Assembly (NCBI GenBank): GCA_903887095.1
Contig: CAISOQ010000028.1
Location: forward strand, 1 to 5,461
Origin: an uncultured Flavobacteriia bacterium
Lineage (GTDB): Bacteria; Bacteroidota; Bacteroidia; Flavobacteriales_D; Crocinitomicaceae
DNA: 5,461 bases
Reading direction: 5' to 3'
Of the stretch, positions 1 through 5,461 are shown piece after piece. Made by a program: the position numbers and the translations under genes. The notes beneath the pieces were generated by a model. That model was not told where the DNA came from and made no database searches. It was given only the letters and a program-made list of their open reading frames with translations. How positions within the stretch are numbered: the first letter of the stretch is position 1; each line of letters opens with the position of its first letter.

Positions 1-295
1 CAAATGCATCTGTACGCATTTTATACAAAGCGATTTCCTGATGCACCACCTCTTCATCTCTATGAAAAAAAGCCTTTAGTACCTCCACCTGTTTTTCGAT
101 CTGCGCAACCACTTTTTGTACTTGTTCCAAAGAGGTGTTTACAACGATTGTATAGCGATAAATCCCTTTTACTTCACATTCAGATGCAGTTATACTCTCA
201 ATGTTCAAATGACGACGCGTAAAGATGATGGTAATCCGATTCAGAATACCGATGCTGTTTTCTGTAAAAACAGATATGTTAAATGTTGTTTCCAT
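1..295 (-). CDS. ilvN: Acetohydroxyacid (acetolactate) synthase small regulatory subunit, partial (C-terminus beyond left edge)
   Basis: An open frame starts at ATG 295-293, six bases after the ilvB stop, and runs off the left edge after 98 complete codons with no stop. The protein begins METTFNISVF and matches the ACT-domain start of IlvN/IlvH. It has the ENSIGILNRI stretch (residues 12-21), RRHLNIESIT (27-36), then YRYTIVV (46-52), an EQVQKVVAQIEKQV helix (57-70) and HQEIALYKM (85-93), which resembles the REIMLVK segment of E. coli IlvH. The family binds valine at the ACT dimer interface and activates and feedback-inhibits the catalytic subunit. By eye alignment, N13, G16 and N31 correspond to IlvH N11, G14 and N29, so valine sensing looks intact. 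The ribosome site is A-rich (TAAAAA before ATG) with no Shine-Dalgarno. About half to two thirds of a usual small subunit is present. The symbol ilvH would be equally acceptable. Confidence 0.93.
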   Translation of the reverse strand, partial: METTFNISVFTENSIGILNRITIIFTRRHLNIESITASECEVKGIYRYTIVVNTSLEQVQKVVAQIEKQVEVLKAFFHRDEEVVHQEIALYKMRTDAF

Positions 296-301
296 TTTTT
301 A

Positions 302-1987
302 TCAATTTAATCGGATTTCTGATACAGATGCTCCAGTTGCGACCATTGGAAACACATTGTCTTCTTTCTCAACAACAACTTCTAGTAAAAAAGAACCTTT
401 CGACTGCAGCATCTGGTCAAGTGCCGCATTAAGCTCCTCTCGCTCTGTTATTTTTAAAGATTCAATCGAATAAGCTTTTGCAATCGCGGTAAAATCTGGA
501 TTCACAATCTCAGTAAAGGAATACCTCCTATCAAAGAATAATTGTTGCCACTGTCGCACCATCCCAAGGAAATTGTTATTCAGAATTAAGATCTTGACAT
601 CCATTCCAAATTGAAGGATCGTACCTAATTCCTGAATTGTCATTTGAAATCCGCCATCGCCAATAATAGCAACGACCGTTTGACTTGGGTTGCCTAATTT
701 TGCACCAATTGCTGCTGGCAAGGCAAATCCCATCGTACCCAAACCTCCTGAGGTAACATTATTTCGGTGTCCTTTGTATTTATAATAACGAGAAGCAATC
801 ATTTGATGTTGACCTACATCTGTAACTACAATTGCCTTTCCGTCAGTTTTTTGAGATAATTTATCGACAACTTCTGCCATCCTCAACTCTAAGCCTTCTG
901 GATTAACAGCATTTTCTACCACCTCATTTTTCTCAATTTGTTCCAATTCTCTGAATTGATTTAACCACACAGGATATTCTTTCTTTTCAATGATTGTGGT
1001 TAAAGCCTCTAATGCATCTTTGGCATCTGCGTGCACTGCGACATCAGCCTTAATTATTTTATTAATTTCTGCTGGATCGATATCAATATGAATCACTTTT
1101 GCTTGTTTCGCATAGCGACTCACGTCACCTGTCACACGATCATCAAATCGCATTCCGACTGCAAGAATTACATCACATTCATTAGTAAGAATATTTGGCG
1201 CATAATTCCCATGCATCCCCAGATATCCGACATAAAGTGGATGATCTGCAGGAAATGCACCTAAACCAAGTAAAGTCAATGCCACCGGAATACCACTTTT
1301 ATCGACAAAAGATTTCAATGCTTCTTGTGCTTCAGAAAGGATGACACCTTGTCCAACTAGCAAATAAGGTTTATTGGCTGAATTCAACAAGGCAGCTGCT
1401 TCATTGAGCGCTGAAGTATTTAATTTTGGTTTCGGGATATAACTTCGTATAGAAGCACATTTCTCATAAGAAAAGTCTACCATTCCGAATTGCGCATCTT
1501 TGGTGATATCAACCAGAACGGGACCAGGACGACCTGACTTTGCCAAATAAAATGCTTTTGCCATAGCCGGCGCAATATCCTCCGCCCTTGTCACCTGAAT
1601 GTTCCATTTAGTAACGGGCATAGAAATCCCAATTACATCCGTCTCTTGAAAAGCATCCGTTCCCAATAAATGAGAAGCGACTTGACCAGTTACACAAACG
1701 ACAGGTGTAGAATCAATCATTGCATCAGCTAATCCTGTAATCAGGTTCGTTGCACCTGGACCAGATGTTGCAAAGCAAACACCCACTCTACCCGAAGTAC
1801 GAGCAAATCCTTGCGCAGCGTGAATTGCTCCCTGTTCATGGCGAACCAAAACATGGTTCAACTTATCTTTAAAATCGTAAAGCGCATCATATACCGGCAT
1901 AATTGCACCTCCAGGGTAACCGAATATTGTATCTACATTCTCTTCCACGAGGCAATGCATGAGCGCCTCTGCTCCACGTATATTCAT
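302..1987 (-). CDS. ilvB: Acetohydroxyacid (acetolactate) synthase large catalytic subunit
   Basis: This thiamine-diphosphate enzyme makes 2-acetolactate from two pyruvates, or 2-aceto-2-hydroxybutyrate from pyruvate plus 2-oxobutyrate, the committed step to Val, Leu and Ile. The 561 residues are a normal full length. Three domains follow in order: an N-terminal PYR domain with GYPGGAIMPVYDALY (23-37) and the cofactor-activating Glu51 in VRHEQGA; a central domain of roughly 190-340 with GMRFDDRVTG (278-287); and a C-terminal PP domain. The PP domain carries the ThDP/Mg motif from G443-D444-G445 to N470-N471. W480 in MVRQWQQLFF corresponds to the tryptophan at the sulfonylurea site of plant and bacterial enzymes. 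The SGPGATNLITG loop (75-85) and AFQETD (112-117) are also characteristic of biosynthetic synthases. ATG 1987 lies 7 bases after the ilvD stop, and the regulatory subunit follows 6 bases downstream. No truncation or missing catalytic residue is seen. The catabolic pyruvate-only enzyme AlsS is unlikely given this operon and the partner subunit. Confidence 0.97.
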   Translation of the reverse strand: MNIRGAEALMHCLVEENVDTIFGYPGGAIMPVYDALYDFKDKLNHVLVRHEQGAIHAAQGFARTSGRVGVCFATSGPGATNLITGLADAMIDSTPVVCVTGQVASHLLGTDAFQETDVIGISMPVTKWNIQVTRAEDIAPAMAKAFYLAKSGRPGPVLVDITKDAQFGMVDFSYEKCASIRSYIPKPKLNTSALNEAAALLNSANKPYLLVGQGVILSEAQEALKSFVDKSGIPVALTLLGLGAFPADHPLYVGYLGMHGNYAPNILTNECDVILAVGMRFDDRVTGDVSRYAKQAKVIHIDIDPAEINKIIKADVAVHADAKDALEALTTIIEKKEYPVWLNQFRELEQIEKNEVVENAVNPEGLELRMAEVVDKLSQKTDGKAIVVTDVGQHQMIASRYYKYKGHRNNVTSGGLGTMGFALPAAIGAKLGNPSQTVVAIIGDGGFQMTIQELGTILQFGMDVKILILNNNFLGMVRQWQQLFFDRRYSFTEIVNPDFTAIAKAYSIESLKITEREELNAALDQMLQSKGSFLLEVVVEKEDNVFPMVATGASVSEIRLN

Positions 1988-1994
1988 TTCTTAA

Positions 1995-3668
1995 TTATTT
2001 ATCGGTAATACATCCTTCTGATGCGGAACTCACTTGTTTAGCATATTTATAAAGAACACCTTTCTTCACCTTTAGTTCAGGCTGAATCCATTTATCTTTT
2101 CGTTCCATCAACTCTTCATCAGAAAGTTCAACATTGATCGTATTATTAATGGCATCAATTATAATATGATCTCCATTTTTAACTAACGCAATTGGTCCAC
2201 CATCAAATGCTTCAGGACAAACATGACCTACAACAAATCCATGTGTTCCACCTGAAAAACGACCATCAGTAATAAGAGCAACGCTGTTTCCAAATCCAGC
2301 TCCAATCAAAGCAGATGTAGGCTTCAACATTTCTGGCATACCGGGCCCGCCTTTTGGTCCTTCATTGCGTATTACCACCACATTTCCAGCTTTAACCTCA
2401 CCATCTCGTATTCCACGAATACAATCGAATTCATCTTCGAAGACAATAGCTGGGCCTGAGAATTGTTCTCCTTCCTTACCTGTAATCTTTGCTATGGATC
2501 CCTCAGGAGCCAAGTTTCCATAGAGTACTCTTAAGTGACCCGAAGACTTCAAAGGTTGTTCGATTGGATAAATCACATCTTGTGATTCAGGTAAATCATT
2601 CACTTCTGACAGGTTTTCTCTCAGTGTCTTCCCCGTTACAGTCAGACAATCGCCGTGAAGTAATCCTTTCGACAACAAATACTTCATTATTGCCGGTACT
2701 CCACCAATAGCAAAAACATCTTCCATAAGATATTTACCACTTGGCTTGAGGTCTGCAATTAATGGCGTTTCATTATTCATTCGTGTAACATCCTCTAGGG
2801 ACAGATCAATTCCTGCCGTCTTGGCCATCGCAATAAGATGAAGAACAGCATTGGTTGACCCACCCAATACAATAACCACCCGAAGTGCATTTTCAAATGC
2901 TTTTTTAGATAGAATATCTGAAGGCTTGATATCCTTTTCCAAAAGAATCTTCATGTATTTACCAACATTCAAACATTCTTCTCTTTTTTCAGCACTCATT
3001 GCTGGATTTGATGAACTAAATGGCAAGCTGAGACCAAGTGCCTCAATTGCTGAAGACAAAGTATTTGCTGTATACATTCCGCCGCAAGCTCCTGCCCCAG
3101 GACACGCATTCTTTATAACACCTTTGTAATCTTCTTCTGATATCTTGCCAGCATAACGTTCACCAAGTGCTTCGAATGCCGAAACTATATTGAGTTTTTG
3201 ACCCTTATAATTTCCTGAGGCTATTGTTCCTCCATACACCATAAGAGACGGGCGATCAAGACGAATCATCGCCATGGTCATACCAGGCATATTCTTATCA
3301 CACCCTGCTATTGTAACCAATCCATCATAATAATGTGCTGCCGTAACAGCTTCAACAGAATCAGCTATAATTTCTCTAGAAACTAATGAATAACGCATGC
3401 CATTCGTGCCATTTGTAATTCCGTCGCTCACACCAATCGTATTGAACTGCAGACCCACTTGACCATTGTTCTGAACCCCATCTTTCACATACTTGGATAA
3501 ACCATTTAGGTGCATATTGCAAGTATTCCCCTCAAACCAAGTAGAAGCAATTCCAACCTGAGGTTTTTTCATATCATCTTCAGTCAGACCTACACCATAG
3601 AGCATAGCTTGCGAAGCAGGTTGGGTTTCATCCTGAGTGATAACTTTACTGTACTTATTAAGTTCCAT
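1995..3668 (-). CDS. ilvD: Dihydroxy-acid dehydratase
   Basis: IlvD dehydrates 2,3-dihydroxy-isovalerate and 2,3-dihydroxy-3-methylvalerate to the matching 2-oxoacids, the step just before transamination. The 557 residues are typical of the IlvD/Edd family. Three conserved cysteines are visible: C50 in GNTCN, C123 in GCDKNMPG and C195 in GAGACGGMYTANT. Having all three is the pattern of the oxygen-tolerant [2Fe-2S] type. Other family marks are D82 in GVSDGI, D124-K125 (Mg ligand and carbamylated Lys region), APEGS (387-391), GPGMPEM (441-447, with E446) and TDGRFSGGTHG (467-477), which holds the catalytic serine S472. The sugar-acid dehydratases and 6-phosphogluconate dehydratase are related, but position in an ilv operon and the close match favour IlvD. 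ATG 3668 lies 4 bases after the ilvE stop and is preceded by A-rich CTAA rather than a Shine-Dalgarno sequence. No frameshift is seen. Confidence 0.97.
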   Translation of the reverse strand: MELNKYSKVITQDETQPASQAMLYGVGLTEDDMKKPQVGIASTWFEGNTCNMHLNGLSKYVKDGVQNNGQVGLQFNTIGVSDGITNGTNGMRYSLVSREIIADSVEAVTAAHYYDGLVTIAGCDKNMPGMTMAMIRLDRPSLMVYGGTIASGNYKGQKLNIVSAFEALGERYAGKISEEDYKGVIKNACPGAGACGGMYTANTLSSAIEALGLSLPFSSSNPAMSAEKREECLNVGKYMKILLEKDIKPSDILSKKAFENALRVVIVLGGSTNAVLHLIAMAKTAGIDLSLEDVTRMNNETPLIADLKPSGKYLMEDVFAIGGVPAIMKYLLSKGLLHGDCLTVTGKTLRENLSEVNDLPESQDVIYPIEQPLKSSGHLRVLYGNLAPEGSIAKITGKEGEQFSGPAIVFEDEFDCIRGIRDGEVKAGNVVVIRNEGPKGGPGMPEMLKPTSALIGAGFGNSVALITDGRFSGGTHGFVVGHVCPEAFDGGPIALVKNGDHIIIDAINNTINVELSDEELMERKDKWIQPELKVKKGVLYKYAKQVSSASEGCITDK

Positions 3669-3672
3669 TTAG

Positions 3673-4560
3673 TTATAGATAAACATTTTTGTATTCATTG
3701 AAAGCAACTCTTCTCTTGTACTTACGCTGTACCATGTAACTGTTGCTATCCTCCCAATTTAAAGGGAATTTATACTCATTGAATTGCGCAATACCAATTA
3801 CTTCTGCTGCGGTACCGCAGAAAAAAGCTGCATCGGCTGTATAAATTTCTTCAGGTTTAAAAAAGCGTTCTTCGACTTCTACATCTAATTCTCTTGCAAT
3901 TTCAAAAACCGTTGCGCGTGTAATTCCTGAGAGGATGTTACCCAATGGAGCCGTGAATAATTTTCCATCTTTTTCATAAAAGAAATTCGCACCTGGACCT
4001 TCGGCAACAAATCCATTAATATCCGTCAGCAAGGCTTCATTAAAGCCTTTTTGTTTCGCTTCAGTGGTAGCCAGAATACTATTCGTGTAATGCCCAACAA
4101 CTTTTGCCTGCACATGACATGCTTTCGGATTTGGTCGCTGGTAAGATGACAACATCACTTTTAACATGTTATCACCAAGGTATTTACCCCATTCCCAGGC
4201 CATTATAACAACATATACATCATTGGTAGGAGTAAGCGACATATTTTCACCTAAGTATACCAGCGGACGAATGTAAGCATCCTTCATTCCATTTTTTTCA
4301 AGCAACTGATAGGTAATATTTTCCAATTCCTCAGAAGAATATTTCAAATCAATGTGCATCATTTGAGCAGAATAATGCAAACGATCGTAATGTTCCTTTG
4401 CTTTAAATATTCTCGTTCCATCGGGTGTGTCATAAGATCTAATACCTTCAAACACACCATTTCCATAATGCATGGTTTGATTGTACAACCCTACATTTGC
4501 TTCTTTTGCTTTCACAAATTCGCCGTTTAGAAAAACGACTGTTTCATCCGTATAATACAT
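3673..4560 (-). CDS. ilvE: Branched-chain amino acid aminotransferase (PLP fold type IV)
   Basis: IlvE reversibly moves the amino group of glutamate to the 2-oxoacid precursors of valine, isoleucine and leucine. The 295 residues fit the family (E. coli IlvE is 309). Diagnostic motifs in order are LNGEFV (11-16), YGNGVFEGIRSY (32-43), HYDRLHYSA (57-65) with phosphate-binding R60, QAKVVGHYTNS (151-161) with the PLP Schiff-base lysine K153, and FVAEGPGANFF (184-194) with E187. LSGITR (210-215) and CGTAAEV (248-254) follow and bind the cofactor phosphate. The arrangement favours branched-chain rather than D-amino-acid or aminodeoxychorismate activity. The C-terminus ends in a Lys/Arg/Tyr-rich tail (MVQRKYKRR, 276-284, and onward). 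The gene opens the operon and follows a leader-terminator, so attenuation probably controls it. ATG 4560 is chosen because it is the first in-frame start after the terminator and gives a correct N-terminus. Confidence 0.96.
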   Translation of the reverse strand: MYYTDETVVFLNGEFVKAKEANVGLYNQTMHYGNGVFEGIRSYDTPDGTRIFKAKEHYDRLHYSAQMMHIDLKYSSEELENITYQLLEKNGMKDAYIRPLVYLGENMSLTPTNDVYVVIMAWEWGKYLGDNMLKVMLSSYQRPNPKACHVQAKVVGHYTNSILATTEAKQKGFNEALLTDINGFVAEGPGANFFYEKDGKLFTAPLGNILSGITRATVFEIARELDVEVEERFFKPEEIYTADAAFFCGTAAEVIGIAQFNEYKFPLNWEDSNSYMVQRKYKRRVAFNEYKNVYL

Positions 4561-4567
4561 AACATCA

Positions 4568-4575
4568 CAAATTTA
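4568..4575 (-). promoter_or_regulatory. Possible Bacteroidota -7 box (TAAATTTG) just ahead of ilvE
   Basis: Read on the minus strand, TAAATTTG fits the Bacteroidota -7 consensus TAnnTTTG at every fixed position. It lies after the terminator T-tract and ends 7 bases before the ilvE ATG. A transcript from here would be nearly leaderless and would escape attenuation. No TTG-type -33 element stands at the expected distance, because that region is the terminator stem. A chance match in AT-rich DNA is quite possible. Confidence 0.2.
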
Positions 4576-4582
4576 CATAAAT

Positions 4583-4618
4583 AAAAAAAGGCCCTTCTCT
4601 GTGAGAAAGGCCTTTTTT
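4583..4618 (-). terminator. Rho-independent terminator in the ilv leader (segments 3:4 of the attenuator)
   Basis: On the minus strand, AAAAAAGGCCTTTCTC (4618-4603) pairs with GAGAAGGGCCTTTTTT (4599-4584). This gives 16 consecutive pairs with one U-G wobble, closed by an ACA loop (4602-4600). The 3' arm runs straight into a 7-base T-tract (4589-4583). It lies after the leader-peptide stop and ahead of ilvE, so it can stop transcription before the structural genes. It may also end read-through from the upstream secreted-protein gene. Because the outer stem is A:T, the hairpin is nearly symmetrical on both strands, but no plus-strand gene ends here. Confidence 0.88.
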
Positions 4619-4635
4619 ATAAAACAGACAGCATC

Positions 4636-4686
4636 TCACCCCTTCGGAATGTTTTGAATGACTTGAATAATGACCATCTGTTTCAT
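4636..4686 (-). CDS. Val/Ile-rich ilv leader peptide (16 aa, attenuator control peptide)
   Basis: A short frame from ATG 4686-4684 to TGA 4638-4636 encodes MKQMVIIQVIQNIPKG. Two Val (GTC) and four Ile (ATT) codons make up six of 16, grouped at codons 5, 6, 7, 9, 10 and 13, with no Leu. Such enrichment immediately ahead of a terminator and an ilv operon marks a regulatory peptide whose translation speed reports charged tRNA-Val and tRNA-Ile. The peptide itself probably has no function. The start is preceded by AGGTTTAGGTT; the AGG at 4691-4689 is too close to act as a convincing Shine-Dalgarno. The second Met (4677-4675) would also give a leader but would lose part of the overlap with the protector stem. 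Chance cannot be excluded without comparison of relatives, though context argues strongly against it. Confidence 0.8.
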   Translation of the reverse strand: MKQMVIIQVIQNIPKG

Positions 4687-4715
4687 AACCTAAACCTAAA
4701 TCTTAACCTAAACCT
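4686..4715 (-). repeat. 12-base direct repeat (AGGTTTAGGTTA) upstream of the leader peptide
   Basis: On the minus strand AGGTTTAGGTTA occurs exactly at 4715-4704 and again at 4697-4686, 18 bases apart start to start. The second copy ends on the A of the leader ATG. The core TTTAG appears four times, at 4722-4718, 4712-4708, 4700-4696 and 4694-4690. The array fills nearly all of the 36 bases between the upstream stop codon and the leader start. It could be a protein-binding site, part of an unrecognised promoter or an untranslated enhancer of leader translation; the sequence alone does not decide. Confidence 0.6.
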
Positions 4716-4722
4716 TACTAAA

Positions 4723-5461
4723 CTATTGCTTTCTTATCATGAACTTTTCTGTGAAAGCTTCGGATGAATCCGAAAGCTTCAAAAAGTACATTCCGTTGGA
4801 GAAAGACGACCTTAAATGTATTTGAGTTCTACTGACAGTTGAATCAAACTGCAGCGACTGAGTTTCTATTAATTGACCTATTGAATTATAGATCTCTATG
4901 TTCATTGTTCTATGAGATTGAAAAGGATAATCAATTGTAATATATTGTCCGCTCTGATCAGCAAAGACAAACATTCCATTACCCTCTTCCAAACACTTAT
5001 TGTTATCCACTGAAATTGTTTTCAAAATTTGAGAATCACCATTTACATCAGTTTGAGATAAGCGATAGTAATTCACATCGCGCAAAGGCATAATATCTTG
5101 GAAATCATAATTCGTCAACGAAGTGGTTGTTTGACTTCCTTGAATAGTTGCTAACACAGTAAACAACCCATCATTCCCAGCACGTTCAATGGTGAAGTAA
5201 GCATTGTTGTGTTCCGAAGCTGTCGACCAATGCAATGCATTTGACCCGAATTGGCAAGCACCTGAAAAATCGAGAAATTCAACTGGGAGAAGAGTGATTG
5301 ATCCACATGCGCCAGTAAATTGAGGAGGTGATGGAGCAGCCGTATATAGCGAATGAGTACTTAGTGTTTTTGTGATATTAACTCCTGAAGAAGTTGGAGA
5401 AACATTATAATACGTCGCGTTAATACTGCTGCAAGGTGATGCACCATCGTTAAAAATATTA
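4723..5461 (-). CDS. Secreted protein with type IX secretion C-terminal sorting domain, partial (N-terminus beyond right edge)
   Basis: The frame is open from the right edge (first complete codon 5460-5458) to TAG at 4725-4723, giving 245 C-terminal residues. No plausible start is present; the coding signal continues past the edge. Numbering from the first visible residue, 1-60 is Ser/Thr-rich. LLPVEFLDFSGAC (57-69), NALHWSTASEHNNAYFTIER (74-93) and NYYRLSQTDVNG then follow the repeated pattern found just before the sorting domain in many Bacteroidota surface proteins. The last 70 or so residues form the type A sorting domain: IEIYNSIGQLIET, then NGMYFLKLSDS, ending EKFMIRKQ with a basic tail. 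This domain directs outer-membrane translocation by the Por machinery and is usually removed. The catalytic or adhesive part lies outside the window, so the cargo function is unknown. There is no evident link to amino-acid synthesis; its stop is only 36 bases before the ilv leader start. Confidence 0.88.
   Translation of the reverse strand, partial: NIFNDGASPCSSINATYYNVSPTSSGVNITKTLSTHSLYTAAPSPPQFTGACGSITLLPVEFLDFSGACQFGSNALHWSTASEHNNAYFTIERAGNDGLFTVLATIQGSQTTTSLTNYDFQDIMPLRDVNYYRLSQTDVNGDSQILKTISVDNNKCLEEGNGMFVFADQSGQYITIDYPFQSHRTMNIEIYNSIGQLIETQSLQFDSTVSRTQIHLRSSFSNGMYFLKLSDSSEAFTEKFMIRKQ

Larger units (their letters stand above)
4583..4686 (-). promoter_or_regulatory. Ribosome-mediated transcription attenuator of the ilv operon
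   Basis: Three mutually exclusive pairings can be read in the leader RNA. Protector 1:2 pairs 4686-4673 with 4632-4619, 14 pairs including four G-U, spanning the leader start. Antiterminator 2:3 pairs GUGAGA (4639-4634) with UCUCAC (4606-4601) and 4629-4622 with 4617-4610 (one mismatch), occupying the terminator 5' arm. Terminator 3:4 is the hairpin at 4618-4584. Inferred logic: a ribosome stalled at the early Val/Ile codons covers segment 1, frees segment 2 and permits the antiterminator. A ribosome reaching the stop codon at 4638-4636 covers the 5' part of segment 2, so the terminator forms. This is the logic known from enterobacterial amino-acid operons. The folds were drawn by eye, without energies or covariation. 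Confidence 0.75.

Noticed and set aside
4..473. Three overlapping plus-strand open frames at the left edge
   Set aside because: They lie opposite ilvN and the ilvB 3' end, both of which have clear family motifs on the minus strand. No support as genes.
1031..1264. Plus-strand open frame of 77 codons within ilvB
   Set aside because: It is antisense to a complete, well-conserved enzyme, encodes nothing family-like and has no start signal; a shadow frame.
2851..3129. Plus-strand open frame of 92 codons within ilvD
   Set aside because: It is antisense to the region of ilvD that includes C195; its openness follows from ilvD codon use. No recognisable domain.
4561..4722. Metabolite-binding riboswitch or T-box in the ilvE leader
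   Set aside because: The stretch is too short for a T-box or a known riboswitch aptamer, and the Val/Ile-rich leader peptide with its alternative stems accounts for the structure.
4718..4725. TAGTTTAG as a -7 promoter box for the ilv leader
   Set aside because: It matches TAnnTTTG at five of six fixed positions, but no TTG stands 17-23 bases upstream, and it overlaps the stop codon of the secreted-protein gene. Too weak to annotate.
4723..5235. TTG at 5235 as the start of a complete small secreted protein
   Set aside because: The same frame is open without a stop to the right edge, and LPVEFLDFSGAC, a typical segment before the sorting domain, lies upstream of 5235. The gene is a partial larger protein, not a short one.

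Overview
This window reads as chromosomal DNA from a member of the Bacteroidota, most likely a flavobacterium-like lineage. Three things point there. The gene at the right edge ends in a type IX secretion (T9SS, Por) C-terminal sorting domain, a system restricted to that phylum. The gene starts lack Shine-Dalgarno sequences and sit behind A-rich stretches (seen directly at three of them). The DNA is AT-rich. No mobile elements, CRISPR arrays, tRNA or rRNA genes are visible, and every gene lies on the minus strand, so transcription runs from high to low coordinates.

Layout in the direction of transcription. At 5461-4723 is the C-terminal part of a secreted T9SS cargo protein whose start lies outside the window. 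At 4722-4561 is a compact 162-base regulatory stretch. It holds a 12-base direct repeat, a 16-codon Val/Ile-rich leader peptide (4686-4636) and a strong intrinsic-terminator hairpin (4618-4583). An operon for branched-chain amino acid synthesis follows: ilvE (4560-3673), ilvD (3668-1995), ilvB (1987-302) and ilvN (295 to the left edge, incomplete). Gaps between these genes are 4, 7 and 6 bases, so they are almost certainly one transcript.

How the genes work together. IlvB and IlvN form acetohydroxyacid synthase, which condenses pyruvate with pyruvate or 2-oxobutyrate and is normally feedback-inhibited by valine through the small subunit. IlvD dehydrates the dihydroxyacids to 2-oxoacids, and IlvE transaminates those to valine, isoleucine and leucine. 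The reductoisomerase IlvC is not in the window and may follow ilvN.

The most informative part is the leader. By reading the bases I can draw a full classical attenuator. Segment 1 covers the leader start, segment 2 lies just after the leader stop, segment 3 is the 5' arm of the terminator and segment 4 its 3' arm. Mutually exclusive 1:2, 2:3 and 3:4 pairings can all be written. Six of the 16 leader codons are Val or Ile and none is Leu, suggesting the operon senses charged tRNA-Val and tRNA-Ile. The pairings were worked out by eye, without energy calculation or comparison with relatives. I see no previously undescribed biological system here; the attenuator, apparently unusual in folding its own leader start codon into the protector stem, is the item most worth following up.
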